In this document: piece by piece, positions 18,519 to 26,288 of the stretch
Numbering within the stretch: position 1 is the first letter of the stretch
Layout of the letters: each line of letters begins with the position of its first letter
Source: an uncultured Bacteroidaceae bacterium
GTDB lineage: Bacteria; Bacteroidota; Bacteroidia; Bacteroidales; Bacteroidaceae
DNA: 64,000 bases
Assembly (NCBI GenBank): GCA_905234605.1
Contig: CAJOIE010000001.1
Span: 343,153-407,152 of the forward strand
Direction: 5' to 3'
Made by a program: the position numbers and the translations under genes
The notes under the pieces: model-generated
What the model was told of the DNA's origin: nothing
The model's database searches: none
The model's input: the letters and a program-made list of their open reading frames with translations, nothing else

Positions 18519-20597
18519 TTATTTTGTCAGGGCATCAACGAAAGTGAGCTGCACGGACACGCGGCGGTGCTCGCCACCCACCTGCGTATCATTCACGACG
18601 ACAGCATACTCCACCTCGGTGTGCATGCTGCCAAGTGCCGGCAACTGTCGGAGCAGGGCGTCCTTCATGCCCATGGCGCGGGCCAGTGCCAACTGCTCGT
18701 TAGTCGATATGCCGGCAGCCTTGTCGAGCGAGAGGCTCACCAGCTGCCCGTTGCGCATCACAGGCTCACGCGACAGCGTGCCGTAGGCTTCGTCGTAGGC
18801 TATCGTGCTGTTGACGGGCAGTGCGTCGGCGGCACCGGTTATTCTGATTTTCAGCACACGGTCTGCCTTGACATACTTGGCCAGCTCGCCACTGACGGCC
18901 TGACGGATGATGTCGATTGTGGCCTGTGCGGCACCCGACTCACTGAAGTGGTAGTGGCCCGGGGCGAAGTCCTCACGTGCAGCGAAGCCCGGGCGCACCG
19001 TGTAGGTGAACGTGGCCTGGTAGTCGGTAGAGCGGTCGCCCTCAGCGTTGTAGCCCGACACGGGGCGCGTGTCGACGGCGATGTCGGTGTTCTCGGTGAT
19101 GAGGCTCTGTGCCGTGGCCTGCCCCATGACCTCAGCTGCATTGGCGCGAATGGCAGACGCTTCCTGCTGTGCCGCAGCGTAGGAGGCAAGGGATATCATG
19201 TCGGAGGCTGCGACGACCGACGCCGTCTGCTGCGCAGTGTTGTCGTAGGTGTAGGTCTTGCCTGTGGCGGCATTGTAGACCTCGGCGCGGACAATCTCGA
19301 ACTGGTCGTCGGCGCCAAGGGCGTACTGCACATTGCGGAACTCGAGCTGGCCTGGGTCGGCAAAGGCTGTAACCTCGTCCTGCGGCACATCGAGGGTGAT
19401 GGGTGGCAGGTTGGTGAACTCCAGCACAAGGTGCTCGTCCTGGGCACTATAGCCGCTCGCGGTGACCTCCCCCTGACGCATCACGCCCAGCTCCTCGGCC
19501 CGACGCGTGGCTATCTCCACTTCCTGCAAGCGTATCTGCTCGGCGATGGTGGTCTCGTTGACGCGTTGCTCATAGGCAGCGTCGGTCTCGCCGTCCTGCC
19601 GCTGCCGCCACAGGTCGAGACGCTCGTTGAGCTCAGTGGCAAGCATCTTGCTGTAGTAGGGCGAGAGCGTGGTGAGCAGCCTGTAGACAATGGCATTGGC
19701 AGTGTTGTGCAGCAGATAGAGTTTCCCATCGGCATCGGCCACGAAAGCGATGTCGGTGCAGCCGCCTCCGCTGATGGCTATGGTCTGTGTGTCACGCGTG
19801 TTCAGCAAGTTAACGAGCTCCACCGTCCTGTCGTTCTTCAGCACGGCTACATATTTGCCATCGGGCGTGGGACAGAGCTTCCACACACCACCCAAGCTAC
19901 TGGCGGCAGAGGTCTGTTCCCACGTCCGGGTGTCATACACTGCAAGAGTCCCGTCGGCTGTGCCGACGAGCAGTTTCTGGTCATCGTCGGCAAAGCATGC
20001 TGAGCGGACGGCAGCAGGCAGCGTCAGGCGGCGGCGAAGAGTGCCAGTGAGGCTGCTACTCACTTCCACCTCCGAGCCTCCATACACCACGAGCAGACGC
20101 CCGCCGGAACTGTAGGCCACGCCCGAAGCCTCGCCCAGAGGCGTCTCTATCTGTTGCTTCTGCGTGAGGTCGCGGGCAGACAGGATGTCCACCTTGCCAC
20201 TGCTCAGGACGGCTATGCTGCGCGCGTCGGGACTGTAGGCCATAGCGAGCACCTCAGGGGTGGTGTAGGCCGTCTTGGCCAGCACTTTGTTGTGTGCGAA
20301 AGGGTCGAACAGGCGCAGGCGCTGACTGGCACGCCACTCCTCGGCCACGGCTATGGCACCCCCGGACGGATCGGCCTTAATCTGACTAACGCGCGTGCCG
20401 TCGGCGATGTCTATACCACTGATATTGTGAGTCTTAACGCCATTGTAGTAGTAGACAGCAAACTGGTAGTTAGTCAAGCCGTTGGGCTGCACTGCTTGCG
20501 TGAATTCCCTGACGGGAGCCTGATCCTGTGCCGCAGCAGGCTGCATGGAGGCCACGCATGCGAGCGAGGCGAGGATGAGGGGGTAGAGGTTTTTCAT
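18519..20597 (-). CDS. Exported WD40/beta-propeller protein, first gene of caspase operon
   Basis: The product is 692 residues with a signal peptide ending PAAA-Q. Residues 50-310 hold WD40-like blades: MAYSPDARSIAVLSSG, VAYSSGGRLLVVYGG, GTLAVYDTRTWEQ and LCPTPDGKYVAVLKND. Residues 330-453 form the module also found in the caspase protein. The C-terminal 150 residues, with LKIRITGAADALP and GISTNEQLALARAMGM, resemble an OmpA-like fold, but key peptidoglycan-binding residues are not certain. It probably serves as a scaffold or sensor for the operon. Confidence 0.78.
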   Translation of the reverse strand: MKNLYPLILASLACVASMQPAAAQDQAPVREFTQAVQPNGLTNYQFAVYYYNGVKTHNISGIDIADGTRVSQIKADPSGGAIAVAEEWRASQRLRLFDPFAHNKVLAKTAYTTPEVLAMAYSPDARSIAVLSSGKVDILSARDLTQKQQIETPLGEASGVAYSSGGRLLVVYGGSEVEVSSSLTGTLRRRLTLPAAVRSACFADDDQKLLVGTADGTLAVYDTRTWEQTSAASSLGGVWKLCPTPDGKYVAVLKNDRTVELVNLLNTRDTQTIAISGGGCTDIAFVADADGKLYLLHNTANAIVYRLLTTLSPYYSKMLATELNERLDLWRQRQDGETDAAYEQRVNETTIAEQIRLQEVEIATRRAEELGVMRQGEVTASGYSAQDEHLVLEFTNLPPITLDVPQDEVTAFADPGQLEFRNVQYALGADDQFEIVRAEVYNAATGKTYTYDNTAQQTASVVAASDMISLASYAAAQQEASAIRANAAEVMGQATAQSLITENTDIAVDTRPVSGYNAEGDRSTDYQATFTYTVRPGFAAREDFAPGHYHFSESGAAQATIDIIRQAVSGELAKYVKADRVLKIRITGAADALPVNSTIAYDEAYGTLSREPVMRNGQLVSLSLDKAAGISTNEQLALARAMGMKDALLRQLPALGSMHTEVEYAVVVNDTQVGGEHRRVSVQLTFVDALTK

Positions 20598-20646
20598 TGG
20601 TTAAGTCTTTTGTATTACATTAGTACTTTCCGCGATAAATACCGCG

Positions 20647-20654
20647 CAAATATA
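20647..20654 (-). promoter_or_regulatory. -7 element of the WD40-caspase operon promoter
   Basis: TATATTTG on the minus strand, about 50 bases before the WD40 start. No clear TTTG -33 box is visible. Confidence 0.55.
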
Positions 20655-20816
20655 ACCACTTCCCTCATAACATAAGTTACCCCCACTTAAAGTGTGTTAA
20701 TTGTCGTCATATAGTTGCAGAGACGTATGCCTGATGGCCCGACGGAGTGTAGCCTGCACTACGGTGAAAGGCGAGGGCTTGTGTGTCGTGCAGCATGGTA
20801 GATGGCACAGCTATAA

Positions 20817-20962
20817 CACCATGCAGGGTGAACGGAAACACCATGCAGGGTGAACGGAAACACCATGCAGGGTAAACAGGAACACCCTGCAGGGTCGGCG
20901 ATACAGACCGTGCAGGGTGTTCAGAAAGCTTGTGGAGGGTATTTAGAATGGTTGTGGAGGGT
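20817..20962. repeat. Seven-copy array of 12-13-bp palindromic unit, 22-23-bp period
   Basis: Units of 13 bases start at 20817, 20839, 20861, 20883, 20906, 20928 and 20950, so the steps are 22, 22, 22, 23, 22 and 22. The first three are CACCATGCAGGGT, the fourth CACCCTGCAGGGT, the fifth GACCGTGCAGGGT, and the last two have degenerated to GCTTGTGGAGGGT and GGTTGTGGAGGGT. The 9-10-base spacers vary. The array fills most of the gap between the M6 protease 3' end and the WD40 operon. Nothing else is seen in 20655-21006. Confidence 0.85.
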
Positions 20963-21006
20963 GCCTCGCAGCAGGCCTGCCGCAAGACGTGCAGGCTATG
21001 TGTGCC

Positions 21007-23538
21007 TCATCGGACTACGACCTTGCGGCCGCCCACGATGTAGATGCCACGCGGCATGCTGCCACCGCGCGCGGGGCGAGTGACTACGGCGCGGCCGCTG
21101 AGGTCGTAGGCCTCGGAGTGCATGCCGGCTTCTGCCTGCGGGACGGCAACGCCATTGCCCTCGCCGTTGACGGTGACGGCCTGCCAGTCGCTCCAGTCGG
21201 ACCTGATGCCGTTGCTGTCGACGGCACGGAGGCGATAGATGTAGGTGTCACCATAGGTGAGACCCTTCACATCGTAGCTGCATGCCGACGTGGAGAGTAT
21301 CGCATTGAAGCGTGCACGGGCCATGCCGCCTGCCATGCCGTAGGCCTTGCACTCGGCCGCTGACTGCTCTATCTCCTCGCGCGAGAAGAGGCCGTCGTAG
21401 ACTGCCACGGCATTGAGATAGACGCGCTTCTTGGGCTGGAACTTGATGCGGAAGGCCTGCTTGATGCCTTCGAACTGCACCACCAGTGCGCGTCCTGCCA
21501 CCGACTGCGTGGTGCTGGCAAGCGTCTGTCCCTCGGCAGAGAGGACGAAGACATCCATCAGGTTGCTGTCGGAGGCATAGCGTGACGCCATGAAACGGAG
21601 TGTCACGGCTCCGTTGAGAGGAGCCGAGAGCAGCGGCGTGGCGAGCGAACCTCCCGTGCTGCGACCCACCTTGGCCCCCGACGCTCCAGGGTAGACATAC
21701 TCGGGCAACCATCCGGGCACCGAGGTGTAGCTGTCGATGGTGGCATCGATGTTGCTGCTGCCGTCGGAGCCGGTGCCGGTGGTGAACAGCGCAAAGTCCT
21801 CGCTGAGGAGCAAGGCCTCGGCCGGTGTCTGCGGACCGAGCACCTGCGGCACACACTCCAGGTCGTAGCTGACGGCGTCGGCCACAGGCTCCCACGTCAC
21901 GGTGATGCTGTTGCTGGTGGCCGTGGCTGTGGGTGCAGGCACCGGCAGATGTATGCCGCCCATGAACTGGAATGTGATGCAACCCTCGTCTTCTGAAATC
22001 TCCTCTATGGGCTTGTGCATCAGGCGCGCACCGTCGGTGTTGGGCATATAGAGCACAGCGGCCGGGATGGAGGTGTCGGTGAGGGCGGTGCGGCGGCCAG
22101 GACCGGGCCAGAGGTCGCCCGCCTCGGTGCCACTGTTGAAGGAGGCATCGCAGGCCACCATGGTCATGCGCTGCAGGGCGGGGTCGGTGTTCACGGTGTT
22201 GCGGCTCCATGCGGCGCGGTCGTAGGTGACGTGGAGCACCATCATGCCGTGTGCGGGATTGTAGGCATCGAAGCCACGCTGCTGATGGTTGGCCAGGAGG
22301 TAGTACTCATTGCGGTTGCCGTCGTTGTAGACCACATAGGCCACGGGCTCATCCTCTATGGCCGGCATGTCCTGCACCTTGGCGGCAGTGCTGAGCTCCG
22401 TGGGCGTCAGCCATCCGGCAAACCAGCGCTCATAGGCTGTATAGCCCACGGGATGATAGCCGTTGCCGTTGTGGTTGCCCGAGCTCATGAGGTCCCAGGA
22501 GCCCATGGCAAAGGAGTTGCTGTCGGCAGTGTCGTAGAAGTCGGGCAGGCCCAGGCAGTGGGAGAACTCATGGCACGCCGTGCCGATGCCGCCGATGGCG
22601 GAGCCCATGCGGCCGGTGAGCTCAGAGCTGCAGGCATAGGTGCTCAGCGTGACACCGTTGTACACCACCGGCGACGCCAGCTTCCACTCGTGGGGCCACA
22701 CGCTGTCCTCCGGACCGCCATTGCTCTCGGCAAAGCCGGCGTAGATGATGTAGACCTGCTCCACCTCGCCGTTGCCGTCCCAGTCGTAGTCGGCAAAGTT
22801 AACATCGTTAGAGGCTATCTGGATGGCGTCGAGCGCCTGCTGCCGCACATTGCTGTCGCGACCACCCGCGTTGCTGCCATAGTAGGCCATGGGCTGGGGC
22901 AAGGTGTATGGACCCACGACATCGAACTCCAGGTCGAGCTGTCCGTAGCTCTGGGCAAGGAAGTACTCGCGTATGCTGCCAACATTGTTGCCCACGGGAG
23001 CACCTAAGCCGTTGGCCATCTGCTGGAACACCTCAAGGGTGGACGTGGGCTGCATGGAGAGGTCGGGATACTGCACAAGGATGATGAGCCCCTTCTTCTT
23101 GACCGACGTGGCAAGCATCCCTGCGCGCGTGGGCTGCTGCTGCATGCGGCGGACATTGGCTGCCGCGCGGACAGCACGGTGAGCATTGGCGGCAGAGAGG
23201 CGACGGCTCCACTCGGCGGACACCTCGGCACGCGAATCGGTGAGCTGCAGGAAGAGTTGCTCACGCGCGCTGCGCTGGGAGACATCGTGTGCAAGGGTCG
23301 ACGAGGGTGACAGCTCGCCGCCAGACACGTAGGCATAGACCCACGAGCCGTCGGGCTGCCGCAGGAGCGGATGGCCGTCGGTAGTGGCATGGTAGTGCAG
23401 ATGCTCGTCGCCGGCGAGCACGGTGGTGACAACACTGCCGTCGGGCTGCCGCGACGGCTGCTCCACACGCTGGGCACGGTCGGCACTGACGGCAAGTGCC
23501 TGAAGGAGAAGTGACAGTGTGAAAAGTATACGTTTCAT
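21007..23538 (-). CDS. Secreted M6-family metalloprotease with C-terminal sorting-like tail
   Basis: The product is 843 residues with a signal peptide (to about LAVSA). A propeptide-like N-terminal region is followed by an M6 (immune-inhibitor-A-like) zinc protease domain at about 150-540, with HEFSH at residues 323-327, then LGLPDFYD and GSWDLMSSG. Fibronectin-type and jelly-roll-like regions follow, with a second fibronectin part ending in SDWSDWQAVTV. The tail (YDLSGR, then GIYIVGGRKVVVR) resembles the short C-terminal sorting domains of type 9 secretion cargo in Prevotella-like bacteria. It is expected at the cell surface or outside, degrading proteins. It has its own promoter downstream of the SusC/D unit. 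Confidence 0.9.
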   Translation of the reverse strand: MKRILFTLSLLLQALAVSADRAQRVEQPSRQPDGSVVTTVLAGDEHLHYHATTDGHPLLRQPDGSWVYAYVSGGELSPSSTLAHDVSQRSAREQLFLQLTDSRAEVSAEWSRRLSAANAHRAVRAAANVRRMQQQPTRAGMLATSVKKKGLIILVQYPDLSMQPTSTLEVFQQMANGLGAPVGNNVGSIREYFLAQSYGQLDLEFDVVGPYTLPQPMAYYGSNAGGRDSNVRQQALDAIQIASNDVNFADYDWDGNGEVEQVYIIYAGFAESNGGPEDSVWPHEWKLASPVVYNGVTLSTYACSSELTGRMGSAIGGIGTACHEFSHCLGLPDFYDTADSNSFAMGSWDLMSSGNHNGNGYHPVGYTAYERWFAGWLTPTELSTAAKVQDMPAIEDEPVAYVVYNDGNRNEYYLLANHQQRGFDAYNPAHGMMVLHVTYDRAAWSRNTVNTDPALQRMTMVACDASFNSGTEAGDLWPGPGRRTALTDTSIPAAVLYMPNTDGARLMHKPIEEISEDEGCITFQFMGGIHLPVPAPTATATSNSITVTWEPVADAVSYDLECVPQVLGPQTPAEALLLSEDFALFTTGTGSDGSSNIDATIDSYTSVPGWLPEYVYPGASGAKVGRSTGGSLATPLLSAPLNGAVTLRFMASRYASDSNLMDVFVLSAEGQTLASTTQSVAGRALVVQFEGIKQAFRIKFQPKKRVYLNAVAVYDGLFSREEIEQSAAECKAYGMAGGMARARFNAILSTSACSYDVKGLTYGDTYIYRLRAVDSNGIRSDWSDWQAVTVNGEGNGVAVPQAEAGMHSEAYDLSGRAVVTRPARGGSMPRGIYIVGGRKVVVR

Positions 23539-23610
23539 AGGCTTGCAAATGGCTGCACGCGGGGCTGACCAACGCGCATTGCGTTACTACATCGGATGGG
23601 ATTGGAGCCT

Positions 23611-23618
23611 CAAAGATA
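23611..23618 (-). promoter_or_regulatory. -7 element of the M6 protease promoter
   Basis: TATCTTTG on the minus strand matches the Bacteroidetes consensus exactly, about 70 bases before the start codon. The -33 box is weak. Confidence 0.6.
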
Positions 23619-23657
23619 AGCACTTTCTGCCGTTAACACAGAGCAAGGCACAAGAAA

Positions 23658-23686
23658 GCCGCCCTGCCAACATGTGGCAAGGCGGC
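23658..23686 (-). terminator. Hairpin ending the SusC/SusD operon
   Basis: Twelve-base arms (23658-23669, 23675-23686, one mismatch) around a five-base loop, just beyond the stop of the lipoprotein gene. It is followed on the minus strand by a pyrimidine-rich stretch. Confidence 0.55.
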
Positions 23687-23739
23687 CTGTTGCATGCTAT
23701 GGCTATAAGGACAGTGCCTTATGCCTTAATATAGCTACG

Positions 23740-24534
23740 TCACTCGGGCAATGTCAGAACCTCAGGGCATGCGAACTCGAAGTAGCCGGCTGACACACGG
23801 AAAGCAAGAGGAATGGTTATGGTGTTATCCTCGCGCTCGATGTCGAAGTCGGGATAACCCTCAGAGTTGCGGTCCCAACCGTTCTCAATGTACACCATTC
23901 CGTAGGAGGAGTGCACATAGCCCGTGGGCTGCAGAGCGATGGACTCAGCCAGATGCTGGCCGTCGTCGGTGAGAGTGAAGGTAATCTCATAGCCATCGGC
24001 ATAGAGGTCGGGCAGACGGTAGACATTGGCCTCGGCTGCCTTGATGACGACCTGATCCCACTCCCTTTCGAAGAATGTAGAGTTGAAGGTGCCCGTGCCG
24101 ATGTTGACCCATGTATAGTCAATCCAGACATTCACCGATACGGTCTTGTTGCCATAGGTGTAGGCATCCTCGTCGGACAGCGACACGGTGAGGGTCTCGT
24201 CGTCGCCAATCTCGAGGGTGAAGGGTATGGCGACATCCTTGTACTTCTCGCCGACCTCGAAGGTGACGGTGGCTGGCACCTGGAACTTGTCGTTGTCGCC
24301 GGTCAGGGCAAAGGTCTGGGTGATGGTGGAGTCGGTGCGGCCAATCTTGATGGTCACAGTCTGATCGTCGGTGGGAGCATACTGCAGGCGGGCAACAGTG
24401 TCGGAGTAGAGGAAAGCACCGCCTTGCTCCACATTGACATGGATGTCGCGGTAGTCGTCGTCGTTGCAAGAGACAACCGACAGTGCCGTCAACGATGCCA
24501 TGGCAATGCACATATAGCTGAATATCTTTTTCAT
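23740..24534 (-). CDS. SusE-position surface lipoprotein
   Basis: The product is 264 residues, starting at the Met of MKKIFSYMCIAMA. A lipoprotein signal has its lipid-attachment Cys in VVSCNDDDY, and the acidic residues after it match the Bacteroidetes lipoprotein export signal for surface display. The N-terminal half is a beta-sandwich rich in TV/TI strands (VTIKIGRTDSTI, VPFTLEIGDDETL-like repeats, close to Calx-beta/DUF-type folds). The C-terminal half is unassigned. It is the third gene after susC and susD, the place of SusE/SusF-like glycan- or ligand-binding lipoproteins. The 20 codons upstream in the longer frame are not signal-like. Confidence 0.7.
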   Translation of the reverse strand: MKKIFSYMCIAMASLTALSVVSCNDDDYRDIHVNVEQGGAFLYSDTVARLQYAPTDDQTVTIKIGRTDSTITQTFALTGDNDKFQVPATVTFEVGEKYKDVAIPFTLEIGDDETLTVSLSDEDAYTYGNKTVSVNVWIDYTWVNIGTGTFNSTFFEREWDQVVIKAAEANVYRLPDLYADGYEITFTLTDDGQHLAESIALQPTGYVHSSYGMVYIENGWDRNSEGYPDFDIEREDNTITIPLAFRVSAGYFEFACPEVLTLPE

Positions 24535-24593
24535 AGTGACTTGTGTCTGTTGATATGATGAATGATTAACGGATAGTTCACGCCATATAGGCA

Positions 24594-26237
24594 TTAGTCG
24601 GTCACGCCGTCAGTGAGGTCCCAGCTGCCTTCAGCTTCCGAAGCCACAGGCTGGCGGCCGCCCTCGTTGTCCACGATGCCGGCGTTGGTGTCCTTCTCCG
24701 TCTGCGGGAAGCGCATGTTCAGGTAGGGATTGTCGGAAGCCACATTGAAGGCCCAGTCGTCGGGCCAGTTGGTGGTGCCGTCACCATGGGTGCGCACGAT
24801 GTTCTTGCCCAGACGGCGGGCATCCTGCACGAAGAAGCCTTCGCCCCAGAGCTCCACACGACGCTGGAACCATATCTCATCGAGCAGCGAGCGGCCCGTG
24901 CTCTCCACATTGTAGCCTATGTCGCGATAGCCGGCTACGAAGGCCTGCAGCAGAGCCTTGGCTTCTGCCTCGTGACCACCGCGGGCCAGAGCCTCAGCAC
25001 GCACAAGTATCATCTCCTCCACGCGCACGAGGGGGAAGTCGTTATTGTTGAGCACATTGCCTATGCCGCTCTTCTGGCCGAACTTGATGTTGGTGTAGGG
25101 CAAGAAAACATCCTTTGAACCATCGTCGAGCACGAGGTCGGCAATGGCATCGCCGGCGGCACCTGCCCATGTGATGGCAGCCCAGTTGGGAGAGTGCTTG
25201 TCGGCATCGAGCCACCAACCCTTACGCACATCGGTAGCTGCAATCTTGTCGTAGAGCAGCTTGTTGATGCAAGGTGTGTTGACCGTGGCAGCTGCATAGC
25301 CGTCGCCGGAGAATGCGCTGATCCAAGAGGAGGCATTGCAATAGCTGGCATTGCCGCTGAGCACCATGTCCTGAGTGATGAGGATACCCCAGATCCAGTT
25401 GTGCTCGTCGATGCTGACGAAGGTGGGCACGCTCACCTCCTGAGCAGTAGCGGGAGAGTAGCCCTCCATGGCCTTCTCGGCATCGGAGGCTGCCTCATCC
25501 CAGTTGCCCATGGTGAGGTTGGCGCGGGCACGCAGGGCATAGGCCACCTGCTGGTTGACCTTGCTCTTGTCGGGACGCACATAGCCGTCGAGCTTCTCTA
25601 TGGCATAGTCGAGGTCGGCCTTGATGCTCTCCCACACCTCCTTGACGGTGGCACGAGGGTTGTTGGCATAGTCGGTGCCCTCGCTGAGGATAGGTATGCA
25701 ACGGTCGTTGGGGTTGGTCTGATAGTTGCCGGCGAAGTAGGGAGCCAGGTTCATGTAGGCAAATGCACGGATGACATGTGCCTGAGCCATCATGTATATC
25801 TGGTCGGGCACATCGGTGTCGGCAGGGAACATGGCGATGACGTCGTTGGCAGCACCCACGGTGCGGTAGGGCATCACGTAGCGGATGTAGGGGTTGGCAT
25901 AGTTGGCATTGCGCGAAGAGTATTCGCCGCAGATGGAGAACCAGTCGTAGTCGTTGTCGCCCATCATGAAGTCGGCACCCTCGAAGTCGGCCGAGATAGC
26001 CATCATGATGAAGGAGAAGTCGTCGGCACGGTTGGTCCATATCTGGCACGGCGTGCCAAGGATGGAGTACATGTTAGCGTATGTGGCATTGGTCATCGAG
26101 GGTACAGCCTCATTGGTGCGCTGCACCTGCTCGGTGGTCTGGGCACTGCCTTCCGGCTCCATCTCGTTGATGTCGTTGCAGGCGGTGGTCAGGAGTGATG
26201 CGCCGAGCAAGACGTAGGAAAGCTTATATAGTTTCAT
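24594..26237 (-). CDS. RagB/SusD family nutrient-binding lipoprotein
   Basis: The product is 547 residues with lipobox LLTTAC and then acidic residues after the Cys, consistent with a surface lipoprotein. SusD features include the N-terminal TPR helices, YANPYIRYVMPYRTVGAANDV, AHVIRAFAYMNLAPYFAG and the C-terminal LLDEIWFQRRVELWGEGFFV motif typical of the family. SusD caps the SusC transporter and delivers ligand. The gene follows susC after 51 bases. The ligand is not evident from the sequence. Confidence 0.93.
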   Translation of the reverse strand: MKLYKLSYVLLGASLLTTACNDINEMEPEGSAQTTEQVQRTNEAVPSMTNATYANMYSILGTPCQIWTNRADDFSFIMMAISADFEGADFMMGDNDYDWFSICGEYSSRNANYANPYIRYVMPYRTVGAANDVIAMFPADTDVPDQIYMMAQAHVIRAFAYMNLAPYFAGNYQTNPNDRCIPILSEGTDYANNPRATVKEVWESIKADLDYAIEKLDGYVRPDKSKVNQQVAYALRARANLTMGNWDEAASDAEKAMEGYSPATAQEVSVPTFVSIDEHNWIWGILITQDMVLSGNASYCNASSWISAFSGDGYAAATVNTPCINKLLYDKIAATDVRKGWWLDADKHSPNWAAITWAGAAGDAIADLVLDDGSKDVFLPYTNIKFGQKSGIGNVLNNNDFPLVRVEEMILVRAEALARGGHEAEAKALLQAFVAGYRDIGYNVESTGRSLLDEIWFQRRVELWGEGFFVQDARRLGKNIVRTHGDGTTNWPDDWAFNVASDNPYLNMRFPQTEKDTNAGIVDNEGGRQPVASEAEGSWDLTDGVTD

Positions 26238-26288
26238 ACCTTATTATGTTCTATGTTGTGTGAATACTGTTGTGGAGCAATATGGCTG

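Noticed and set aside
18567..20003. 478-codon plus-strand frame opposite the WD40 gene
   Set aside because: Antisense shadow with low-complexity composition; the minus-strand gene has a signal peptide, a promoter and domain structure.
20817..20962. CRISPR-like array
   Set aside because: The repeats are 12-13 bases with 9-10-base spacers, far shorter than CRISPR units, the orientation switches in other arrays, and there are no cas genes in the window.
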